Shown: positions 41,062 to 48,608 of the stretch, piece after piece
How positions within the stretch are numbered: the stretch's first letter is position 1
Layout of the letters: every line of letters starts with the position of its first letter
Source of the DNA: Luteipulveratus halotolerans
Lineage (GTDB): Bacteria; Actinomycetota; Actinomycetes; Actinomycetales; Dermatophilaceae
NCBI RefSeq assembly: GCF_001247745.1
Contig: NZ_LAIR01000002.1
Coordinates: forward strand, 3,162,001-3,226,000
Direction: 5' to 3'
Length of the DNA: 64,000 nucleotides
The notes under the pieces: generated by a model
What the model saw: only the letters and a program-made list of their open reading frames with translations
Databases searched by the model: none
Told to the model about the DNA's origin: nothing
Program-made: the position numbers and the translations under genes

Positions 41062-41730
41062 TCAGACGGTGCGCGCCAGCACCTGCTCCACCACGAGCGG
41101 GTCAGCGTCCAGGGGCGCCGTGACCAGGTCGGCGCCGGCCTTCAGCAGCTGCCGGTGGAAGTGGCCGCGCCCGAGCAGGTACGCCGACACGACGACGCGG
41201 GCGGACGGGTCCGCCGCGCGGGCTGCCGCCACCGCTGTCGGCACATCGGGCTGGGCGGCTGAGCCGTACGCCACCCGCACCGGGCCGTCCCAGGTCGCCT
41301 TCAGCAGTCGTACGGTCTCGAGCGCGTCTTCGGCCGCCTCGGAGCGCGACGACCCGGCGGCCGCGAGCACGACCTGGTCGGCCGGTGTCGCCCCGACCTC
41401 GACCAGGCGGGCGTGCAGCACGGCCGCCAGCCGCGCGGCGGGCCCGAGCGCCGGTGCGGCGGACGTGCCCGGGTGTGCCTCGACGACCCGAGCGATGTCG
41501 ACACGGACGTGGTAGCCGGTGCTGAGCAGCAGCGGCACGATCAGCGGCGGACCGTCCGAGGCGCACACGTGTGCGACGACATCGGCGAGGGTCGGCTCCT
41601 GGACGTCGACGTAGGCGAGCTCGACACGTCGACCGGGTCGTGCGGCGCGTACACCGGCAAGGACGTCGAGCACCGTCTGCTGGCCGTCGGGGTCGGCCGT
41701 GCCGTGCGCGCACAGAACCACGGGCCGCAT
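41062..41730 (-). CDS. sirohydrochlorin chelatase, CbiX/SirB type
   Basis: A 222-residue chelatase that should insert ferrous iron into sirohydrochlorin to make siroheme, the cofactor of NirB. It shows VVLCAHGTADPDGQQ with the catalytic His, ELAYVDVQEPTLADVV, and VPLLLSTGYHVRVDI with the second metal-ligand His. The C-terminal half repeats the fold (VVLAAAGSSRSEAAED, SAYLLGRGHFHRQL). It is last in the nitrate operon and its ATG overlaps the hemD stop by one base. Confidence 0.88.
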   Translation of the reverse strand: MRPVVLCAHGTADPDGQQTVLDVLAGVRAARPGRRVELAYVDVQEPTLADVVAHVCASDGPPLIVPLLLSTGYHVRVDIARVVEAHPGTSAAPALGPAARLAAVLHARLVEVGATPADQVVLAAAGSSRSEAAEDALETVRLLKATWDGPVRVAYGSAAQPDVPTAVAAARAADPSARVVVSAYLLGRGHFHRQLLKAGADLVTAPLDADPLVVEQVLARTV

Positions 41731-42863
41731 CAGCCGTCCTCGCCGTCGGCCACCGCCAGCCGGTAGCCGCGCTTGACCACGGTCGCCACCAGGTCGCGCG
41801 AGCCGAGCCCTTCGCGCAGCCGCGCGACGGCGACCTCGGCGGTGTGCAGGTCGCTGGAGCCGCCGGGCAGCGCCGCGAGGATGTCGCCGCGCGAGACGAC
41901 ACCGCCCTGGGCGAGCGCGAGCACGCGCAGGGCGGCCAGCGAGCCCGGCGAGAGTGCGAGCACGTCGCCGTCGAGCACGGCGGCCCCGCGCAGGACGCGC
42001 AGCTCACCGCGTGGGGTGAGGACGCGCAGGCCGCGGCGTTCGGCGAGCTCGCGCACGAGCGCACGGACCAGCGCGCCCAGCCGGAACCGGTCCGGGACCA
42101 GCGCGCGGATGCCGACCGTCTCCAGGGGTGCGGACGTGACTGTGCCGACGGCCGCCGCCACGACGCCGTCCGGCTCGTTGCAGGCCGCGACGACCTCGGG
42201 CAGCACGCCTTCGGTCCGGGCGACGTCGATGAACGCCGTCGCACCCGGCGCACTGGTGAACACGACCGCGTCGCACGCCCGAGCCGCGACCCGGCGTACG
42301 GCGTCACGCACCGCCGCGGGGTCGGGCGCGGGTCCCCAGCGGTAGACGACCAGCGAGCACACGTCGGCGCCGGCGAGCGCGAACGCCTCGTCGAGCCCGT
42401 CTGCGCCCGCGCCGTGGTGCTGGATCGCGATGCGCTGACCGTGGACGCCCTCGGTGAGCAGGAGGTCCTGGATCTCGGCGCTCGTCTCGGACTCGGCCAC
42501 CCAGTCGGCGGTGAGACCCTGCGCCTGCAGCGCGCCGCGCGCCTTGGGGCCTCGGGCGATGATGCGCGAGGAGGTGAGCATCTCCATCAGGTCGTGCTGC
42601 AGGCCGGCGGCGTCGGCGGCCTCGACCCAGCCGAGGAATCCCACTCCGGTCGTCACGACCACGACGTCGGGCCAGGCTGCGAGCAGCTCGCGCGTGCGGG
42701 CGATCAGCTCGGGGTCGTCGACGTGCGGCACGACCGACAGTGACGGCGCGTGGACGACCTCGGCACCCCTGCGCTCCAGGGCAGCGGCCAGCTCGTTCGC
42801 GCGCCGCTGCGCCGTGAGGACGACGGTGCTGCCCGCGAGCTGCGAGCTCATGGCTTCCGGCAT
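41730..42863 (-). CDS. hemD: uroporphyrinogen-III synthase fused to a winged-helix domain
   Basis: A 377-residue two-domain protein. Residues about 1-265 are HemD-like (GSTVVLTAQRRANELAAALE, VVTTGVGFLGWVEAA, FTSAPGATAFIDVARTEG) and cyclise hydroxymethylbilane. Residues about 280-377 are an OmpR-type winged helix (SPGSLAALRVLALAQGGVVS, RGDILAALPGGSSD, TVVKRGYRLAVAD). In actinobacterial nitrite operons this combination is known and may both make the tetrapyrrole and regulate the operon. The start could also be ATG 42851. It begins four bases after cobA. Confidence 0.9.
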   Translation of the reverse strand: MPEAMSSQLAGSTVVLTAQRRANELAAALERRGAEVVHAPSLSVVPHVDDPELIARTRELLAAWPDVVVVTTGVGFLGWVEAADAAGLQHDLMEMLTSSRIIARGPKARGALQAQGLTADWVAESETSAEIQDLLLTEGVHGQRIAIQHHGAGADGLDEAFALAGADVCSLVVYRWGPAPDPAAVRDAVRRVAARACDAVVFTSAPGATAFIDVARTEGVLPEVVAACNEPDGVVAAAVGTVTSAPLETVGIRALVPDRFRLGALVRALVRELAERRGLRVLTPRGELRVLRGAAVLDGDVLALSPGSLAALRVLALAQGGVVSRGDILAALPGGSSDLHTAEVAVARLREGLGSRDLVATVVKRGYRLAVADGEDG

Positions 42864-42867
42864 ACGC

Positions 42868-44010
42868 CTAAGCCTGGTCGAGAACGGACGCGACGTCACC
42901 GATGACGATGACGGACGGGTTGGCGACGCCCTCGAGCGTGACCCGCTCGGCGATGTCGGCGAGCGTCCCGCGGACCACGCGCTGCTCGGGCGTCCATGCC
43001 TTGTGTACGACGGCCGCGGGCGTCTCGGGCGCGCGCCCGTCGCGCAGCAGCCGCGAGGTCAGCTCGTGCAACCGGCTCATGCCCATCAGCACCAGGATCG
43101 TGCCGGGCCACTGGGCGAGGACGGAGGTCTCCATCTCGTCGTGGCCGGACACCACGAGGAAGCCGGTCGCCGTACCGCGATGGGTGACGGGGATGTCGGC
43201 GGCGGCCGGCGCGGCGAGCGCGCTCGTGACACCGGGCACGACCTCGACGTCGACACCGGCCTCACGGCAGGCGAGCAGCTCTTCGCCGCCGCGGCCGAGC
43301 ACGAACGGGTCGCCGCCCTTGAGACGGACGACGTACTGACCGCGCTGGGCCCGCTCCACCAGGATGCGGTTGATCTCGGGCTGCGGGATCGGGTGGTGGT
43401 AGGGCGTCTTGCCGACGTCGACGACCTCGACGTGCTGCGCGAGCTCGGCGAGCACAGCGGTCGGGGCGAGCCGATCGGTGACGACCACGTCGGCGCGCGC
43501 GAGCTCGCGACGAGCGCGCAGCGTGAGCAGGTCGGGGCTGCCCGGGCCGCCACCGACGAGGACGACCTTGCCCCCGGCACCTCGGGCAGGCAGCGTGACC
43601 GAGCCCTCGTGCAGTGCCGTGGTGATGTCGGCGAGCACCTGCTGAGCGGCGTCGCCGCACACACCCACCGTCGTACCGTCGACCTGTGCGGTCGGCACGG
43701 CTTCGGCGTCCACGGACTCGCACCAGATGCGGTCGGCCTCGCACCACGCGCGCACCTGCTCGTCGCGGGCGGCGTCGACGTCCTGCGGCGACACGAGCCA
43801 GACGTCGGCGAGGTCGGCGCGGACGACGTCACGGCGTACGACGGTGACGCGCTCGTCGCGGGCGGCCAGGTCGCGCAGGCCCTCGCACACGTGCGGAGCG
43901 ACGACGCGCACGTGGGCGCCCTCGGAGAGCAGGGCACGGGCGCGCACCTCGGCGGCCGGGCCACCGCCCAGCACCAGAACGCGCCGACCGGTCAGGTCAA
44001 GAGCGTGCAT
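42868..44010 (-). CDS. cobA: uroporphyrinogen-III C-methyltransferase with N-terminal precorrin-2 dehydrogenase-like domain
   Basis: A 380-residue CysG-like fusion. Residues 1-140 are a Rossmann domain (VLVLGGGPAAEVRARALLSE, then GAHVRVVAPHV) for oxidation of precorrin-2 to sirohydrochlorin. Residues 145-380 are the SAM-dependent methyltransferase: VVLVGGGPGSPDLLTLRARR, RLKGGDPFVLGRGGEE, VVPGVTSALAAPAAADIPVT. The chelatase part of full CysG is missing and is supplied by the CbiX-type gene at the operon end. It overlaps the nirD end by 14 bp. GTG 44016 is an alternative start two codons upstream. Confidence 0.93.
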   Translation of the reverse strand: MHALDLTGRRVLVLGGGPAAEVRARALLSEGAHVRVVAPHVCEGLRDLAARDERVTVVRRDVVRADLADVWLVSPQDVDAARDEQVRAWCEADRIWCESVDAEAVPTAQVDGTTVGVCGDAAQQVLADITTALHEGSVTLPARGAGGKVVLVGGGPGSPDLLTLRARRELARADVVVTDRLAPTAVLAELAQHVEVVDVGKTPYHHPIPQPEINRILVERAQRGQYVVRLKGGDPFVLGRGGEELLACREAGVDVEVVPGVTSALAAPAAADIPVTHRGTATGFLVVSGHDEMETSVLAQWPGTILVLMGMSRLHELTSRLLRDGRAPETPAAVVHKAWTPEQRVVRGTLADIAERVTLEGVANPSVIVIGDVASVLDQA

Positions 44011-44344
44011 CCTCACTCACCTCCACGTACCCGTCACGCACGCGTACGGGCCAGATCCGAAGGGCGACCGACTCGTCGGTGAGACAGGCGCCCGTACGCA
44101 GGTCGAACGCCTGCTTGTACATCGGTGAGGTCACCACGGGGACCTCCTCGCCCTCCACGACCTTCGAGCCCACGATGCCGCGAGCCATCACGTTGGCCCC
44201 ACTGACGGGGTCGGCGTGATCAGTGCCGTGCACCGACCCGTCGAGCAGCCGGAAGAGCGCCACCTGGGCTTCGCCGACCAGGGCCGCGACGCCGCGCTCC
44301 GGCTGCAGCTCTTCGAGCCGGCACACGGGCATCCAAGCACTCAT
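43997..44344 (-). CDS. nirD: assimilatory nitrite reductase small subunit
   Basis: A 115-residue Rieske-like small subunit. It shows WMPVCRLEELQPERGVAALV, then FRLLDGSVHGTDHADPVSGA and GEEVPVVTSPMYKQAFDLRT, the NirD pattern. As in many NirD proteins the iron-sulphur ligands are not all present; I see no paired CxH motifs. It overlaps nirB by four bases upstream (ATGA) and cobA downstream. Its role is to complete NADH-dependent nitrite reduction to ammonium. Confidence 0.92.
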   Translation of the reverse strand: MSAWMPVCRLEELQPERGVAALVGEAQVALFRLLDGSVHGTDHADPVSGANVMARGIVGSKVVEGEEVPVVTSPMYKQAFDLRTGACLTDESVALRIWPVRVRDGYVEVSEDARS

Positions 44345-46959
44345 GATCGCACCTCCAGGCGAGTTCCCGCGATGACGACCGGATCGCGGTCGGCGGCTCC
44401 GACGAGCTCGACCTCTCCCCTGGCCGCGCGCTCGCGGTCGTGGTCGGTGGCCGGGCGGCGCTGACCGCGTTCGACCACATAGGAAAGGGAGTCGTCGGTG
44501 CGCTCGGGCGCGTTGACGAACGAGGAGAACTTGGCGAGCTTGACCGGGTCGGCCAGCACCTCGGCCCACTCGTCGCGGTACGCACCGACGTGCTGGGCCA
44601 TCGCCGCGTCGAGGTCGGCGGCGATGCCGAGGCTGTCGTCCATCACCACGGCACGGACGTGCTCGATGCCGCCCTCGATCTCCTCCAACCACGGCGCCGT
44701 GCGCTGCAGGCGGTCGGCCGTGCGGATGTAGTACATGAAGAACCGGTCGATGCTGCGGATCAGCGTCGCGTCGTCGAGGTCCTCGGCCAGCAGCACGGCG
44801 TGCTTGGGCGTCTGGCCTCCGTTGCCGCCGACGTAGAGGTTCCAGCCCTTCTCGGTCGCGATGACGCCGACGTCCTTGCCACGCGCCTCGGCGCACTCAC
44901 GCGCACAGCCGGAGACACCGACCTTGAGCTTGTGCGGTGAGCGCAGGCCGCGGTAGCGCAGCTCGAGCTCGACCGCCATGCCCACGGAGTCCTGGACGCC
45001 GAACCGGCACCACGTCGAGCCGACGCACGACTTCACGGTGCGCAGCGACTTGCCGTAGGCGTGGCCGGACTCGAACCCGTGGTCGACGAGCTGCTTCCAG
45101 ATCGCCGGCAGCTGGTCGATGCGCGCGCCGAACATGTCGATGCGCTGACCGCCGGTGATCTTGGTGTAGAGCCCGAAGTCGCGGGCGATCTCACCGATGA
45201 CGATCAGCCCCTCGGGCGTGATCTCACCGCCCGGGATGCGCGGGACGACGGAGTAGGTGCCGTCCTTCTGCAGGTTGGCGAGCACGTGGTCGTTGGTGTC
45301 CTGCAGCGTCGCCTGCTCGCCGCCCAGGATGTGGCCGTTGCCGAGGCTGGCCAGGATCGAGCCGACGACGGGCTTGCAGATGTCGCAGCCGCGTCCACGT
45401 CCGTGCCGCTCGATGATGTCGGTGAACGTGCTCATGCCGCTGACCTGCACGGCGTTGAACAGCTCGGCCCGCGTCATCGCGAAGTGCTCGCACAGGCTGC
45501 GGTCGACGGTGATGCCGGCCCGCTCCTGCTCGGTCTCGACGATCTTCTTGACCAGCGGCAGGCAGGCGCCACAGCTCGTACCGGCCTTGGTGCAGCCCTT
45601 CACACCGGCGAGGTCGCAGCCGTCCTCGCTGACCGCGCACCGGATCGCGCCGGCGTCGACGTTGTTGCAGGAGCAGACCTGCGCGTCGTCCGGGAGCTCG
45701 AGTCCGGCTGTGCCGCCTGCGGACTCGGGCACGATGTACGACGACGGGTCGCCCGCCAGCTCGCGTCCCACCATCGGCCGCAGCGCGGCGTACGACGATG
45801 CGTCGCCGACGAGGATGCCGCCCAGCAACGTCTTGGCGTCGTCCGAGACGACGAGCTTCTTGTAGGCACCGGTGACCGAGTCGGCGTACACGATCTCGAG
45901 CGCGCCCGGCGTGGTGGCGAACGCATCACCGAACGACGCGACGTCGACGCCGAGGAGCTTGAGCTTGGTCGAGGAGTCGGCGCCCGGGAACGTCGCCTCG
46001 CCCCCGAGCAGGCGGTCGACGGCGATCTCGGCCATCGTGTAACCCGGAGCGACGAGGCCCCACACGCGGCCCTCGATGCAGGCGACCTCACCGATCGCGG
46101 AGATCGCGGGATCCGTGGTGGCACAGGCGTTGTCGACGATCACGCCGCCACGCTCGCCGACATCGAGGCCGGCCTCGCGGGCGAGCTCGTCGCGCGGCCG
46201 CACACCGGTCGCGAAGATCACGACCTCGACGTCCATGCGGTCGCCGTCGGCGAACTTCATCGCGCTCACCACGCCGCGCTTGCCGACCACCTCCGAGGTG
46301 GCGGTCTCGACCCGCACCTGGACCCCGAGGCCTTCGATGAGGCGGCGCAGCTCCTGGCCGCCGCCCTGGTCGACCTGCAGGGGCATCAGACGTGGAGCGA
46401 ACTCGACCACTGTCGACTCGGCGCCGAGCGCCTGGAGGGCACCGGCTGCTTCCAGTCCGAGCAGTCCACCACCGATCACGGCACCTCGGACCGGTCGGTC
46501 CGGGTGGTCGGCGCGCAGCTTTCCGACATAGCCGCGCAGGTCGGCGACGTCGTCGATGGTGCGATAGACGAAGCAGCCGCGGATGTCGTTGCCCTTGACG
46601 GGCGGCACGGCGGCGTACGAACCGGTCGCCAGTACGAGGTGGTCGTACTCCACGGTCTCACCGGTCGACAGCTCGACCGTGCGCGTGTCGCGGTCGATGG
46701 CCTTGGCACTGATGCCTTTTCGCAGGCGCACGAGCGGGTCGGCCCACAGCGCATCGTCACCGAGGTGCAGGTCCTCGGGGTCGCGGCCGGTGAAGTACGA
46801 CGTCAGCGCGACGCGGTCGTACGGCGGGCGAGGCTCCTCGCTGAGCAGCGTGACGCGGTGCTGTCCGTCGGTGTCGCGGGAGCGCAGTGCCTCGACGAAG
46901 CGGTGCGCGACCATGCCGCCGCCCACCACGACCACGTGACGAGTTCCGTTGACGTTCAT
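44341..46959 (-). CDS. nirB: assimilatory nitrite reductase large subunit
   Basis: An 872-residue NADH-dependent siroheme nitrite reductase making ammonium. Domains in order: two FAD/NAD-binding Rossmann parts (HVVVVGGGMVAHRFVEALRS, AVIGGGLLGLEAAGALQALG), a BFD-like [2Fe-2S] part (CSCNNVD and CTKAGTSCGACL), then the siroheme/[4Fe-4S] half with CVGSTWCRFGVQDS and VGVSGCARECAEARGKDVGV. All cluster ligands are visible. ATG 46959 follows AAGGAGAAA. It overlaps both the upstream FAD protein and nirD. Confidence 0.97.
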   Translation of the reverse strand: MNVNGTRHVVVVGGGMVAHRFVEALRSRDTDGQHRVTLLSEEPRPPYDRVALTSYFTGRDPEDLHLGDDALWADPLVRLRKGISAKAIDRDTRTVELSTGETVEYDHLVLATGSYAAVPPVKGNDIRGCFVYRTIDDVADLRGYVGKLRADHPDRPVRGAVIGGGLLGLEAAGALQALGAESTVVEFAPRLMPLQVDQGGGQELRRLIEGLGVQVRVETATSEVVGKRGVVSAMKFADGDRMDVEVVIFATGVRPRDELAREAGLDVGERGGVIVDNACATTDPAISAIGEVACIEGRVWGLVAPGYTMAEIAVDRLLGGEATFPGADSSTKLKLLGVDVASFGDAFATTPGALEIVYADSVTGAYKKLVVSDDAKTLLGGILVGDASSYAALRPMVGRELAGDPSSYIVPESAGGTAGLELPDDAQVCSCNNVDAGAIRCAVSEDGCDLAGVKGCTKAGTSCGACLPLVKKIVETEQERAGITVDRSLCEHFAMTRAELFNAVQVSGMSTFTDIIERHGRGRGCDICKPVVGSILASLGNGHILGGEQATLQDTNDHVLANLQKDGTYSVVPRIPGGEITPEGLIVIGEIARDFGLYTKITGGQRIDMFGARIDQLPAIWKQLVDHGFESGHAYGKSLRTVKSCVGSTWCRFGVQDSVGMAVELELRYRGLRSPHKLKVGVSGCARECAEARGKDVGVIATEKGWNLYVGGNGGQTPKHAVLLAEDLDDATLIRSIDRFFMYYIRTADRLQRTAPWLEEIEGGIEHVRAVVMDDSLGIAADLDAAMAQHVGAYRDEWAEVLADPVKLAKFSSFVNAPERTDDSLSYVVERGQRRPATDHDRERAARGEVELVGAADRDPVVIAGTRLEVRS

Positions 46960-48608
46960 ACGGTTTCTCCTTGGTGCTCCAGCGCCGTGAGAGGCGACTC
47001 CGTGGAATCGGGGTTGACGTCGTCCATCCAGTCCAGGAGGCCCTGGACCACTCCGGTGCAGCCTCCGCAGCCGGTGGTGGCACGCGTACGGCAGGCCACG
47101 TCGGCGATCGAGCGGTCGCCGCACACGTGGGCGTCGACGATCTCCTTCTTGGTGACGCCGTTGCAGCGGCACACCGTGGCCGAGCCGGGCATCGCGGTCG
47201 GGCTCTGCACCGTCGGTACGCCGGCCGCGGCAGGACCACGCACCAGCAGCAGGGCCGGGTCGTCCGGCACCTCGGTGCCGTGCTCGTACGCCACGGTCAG
47301 ATCGGCCGCGACCTCCGGGCTGCCCACGCACACCGCCCCAGCAATCCTGTTGTCCTGCAGGAGAACTCGGATGGCTCGGCGTCCGCGCGGGTCCACGAGC
47401 GACACGATGTGCGGGCCGTCGATCGCATGGTCATCTGCGGGCAGAGGTTCGCCGAGGGCGACGACGTCGAGCCCGACCGCCTTGAGCTTCACCACGGACC
47501 CACCGCTGGTTGAGCCGGGCGAGCCGCTGGTTGAGCCGGGCGAGCCGCTGGTTGAGCCGGGCGAGCCGCTGGGCGAGCCCGTGTTGAAACCCGGTGAGCC
47601 GTAGGGAGACTCTCCCTGCTCGTCACCCGGTTTCGACTCGACCTCCGCTAGCGCTCCGGTCGGCTCAACCAGCGAGGCCGCCAGGCGATGGGCCTGCTCC
47701 CAGCCTGGTGCGAGCAGACCCGGGCACCCGGTCGGCGTCTCGGCGCAGTCGCCGATCGCGGCGACCGAAGGGTCGTCGACCGACCGGAGGTCGTCACCGA
47801 CCACGATGCCGTGGCCGACCGAAAGCGCTGCAGCAGAAGCGATCTCGACGCGCGGAGCCACCCCGGCGCTGAGCACGACCAGGTCGGTCTCGATCTGGCC
47901 GCCGTCACTCAGCGTCACGTGCGTGATGCCAGCACCATCGCGGTGCACCTGCTGCAGTCCGACGCCGGTGCGCACGTCGATGCCGAGGTCGGCCATCGTG
48001 CTGCCGGCGACGGCCGCCGACGTGGCGTCGAGCTGGCGTTCCATGACGTGCCCACCGAGGTGGACGACGGTGACCTGGACGTCGCGGGTACGCAGCCCGC
48101 ACGCGACCTCCACCCCGAGCAGGCCTCCGCCGAGCACCGTCACATGTCCGACCCGGCTGCAGGCGGCGAGCAGGTCGCGGCAGTCGTCGATGCTCCGCAG
48201 GGCTCGTACGCCGGCCAGACCGTGCTCGTCGTCGTGCAACCCCTCGATCGGCGGGATCCGTGCCGCGCTGCCGGTGGCGAGAACCACCGTGTCGTAGGGG
48301 TGCTCACGACCGAACTCGTCGATGACCAGCTTGCGGTCACGGTCGAGGATGGCGGCTGCGCTCCCCCGGTGCACCCGTACCTGACCGGGCGGCGCCGGCA
48401 GGGTGAGCGCGTTGAGGTCGGCGCGTCCGGCGATGACCTCGCTGAGCATCAGCCGGTTGTAGGGCTCGTACGGCTCGTCACCCAGCACGGTCACGTCGAG
48501 GCGCGCGTCCGTCGTACGGGCGAGGCGGTCCAGGTCGTCCAGGAACCGGGCACCGACCATCCCGTGCCCGACGAGGACCACGCGGTGCGCGCGCGTGCCG
48601 CCGCTCAT
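46956..48608 (-). CDS. FAD/[2Fe-2S] nitrate-reductase electron-transfer protein (NasB/NirB N-terminal-like) with repeat insertion
   Basis: A 550-residue flavoprotein. It has two Rossmann motifs (VVLVGHGMVGARFLDDLDRL, HVTVLGGGLLGVEVACGLRT) as in the N-terminal half of NirB, and ends with a BFD-type [2Fe-2S] domain, CRCNGVTKKE and TGCGGCTGVV. It probably passes electrons from NAD(P)H to the adjacent nitrate reductase. Residues about 312-368 (VESKPGDEQGESPYGSPGFN, then SPG/STSG repeats) come from a pair of inverted palindromic repeats and have no counterpart in the family. Overlaps nasA and nirB. Confidence 0.88.
   Translation of the reverse strand: MSGGTRAHRVVLVGHGMVGARFLDDLDRLARTTDARLDVTVLGDEPYEPYNRLMLSEVIAGRADLNALTLPAPPGQVRVHRGSAAAILDRDRKLVIDEFGREHPYDTVVLATGSAARIPPIEGLHDDEHGLAGVRALRSIDDCRDLLAACSRVGHVTVLGGGLLGVEVACGLRTRDVQVTVVHLGGHVMERQLDATSAAVAGSTMADLGIDVRTGVGLQQVHRDGAGITHVTLSDGGQIETDLVVLSAGVAPRVEIASAAALSVGHGIVVGDDLRSVDDPSVAAIGDCAETPTGCPGLLAPGWEQAHRLAASLVEPTGALAEVESKPGDEQGESPYGSPGFNTGSPSGSPGSTSGSPGSTSGSPGSTSGGSVVKLKAVGLDVVALGEPLPADDHAIDGPHIVSLVDPRGRRAIRVLLQDNRIAGAVCVGSPEVAADLTVAYEHGTEVPDDPALLLVRGPAAAGVPTVQSPTAMPGSATVCRCNGVTKKEIVDAHVCGDRSIADVACRTRATTGCGGCTGVVQGLLDWMDDVNPDSTESPLTALEHQGETV
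47504..47674. repeat. inverted pair of palindromic repeats with a 21-bp satellite, in frame in the FAD protein
   Basis: Two units face each other and share the centre GGGAGACTCTCCC. One arm has the ordinary form. The other has the 21-bp word CTGGTTGAGCCGGGCGAGCC (plus one base) repeated three times. The whole 171 bp is open in the minus-strand frame used and adds 57 residues to the protein. Confidence 0.88.

Noticed and set aside
47504..47600. CRISPR-like array from the 21-bp repeats
   Set aside because: The units are contiguous without spacers, lie in an open reading frame and belong to the palindromic repeat family.
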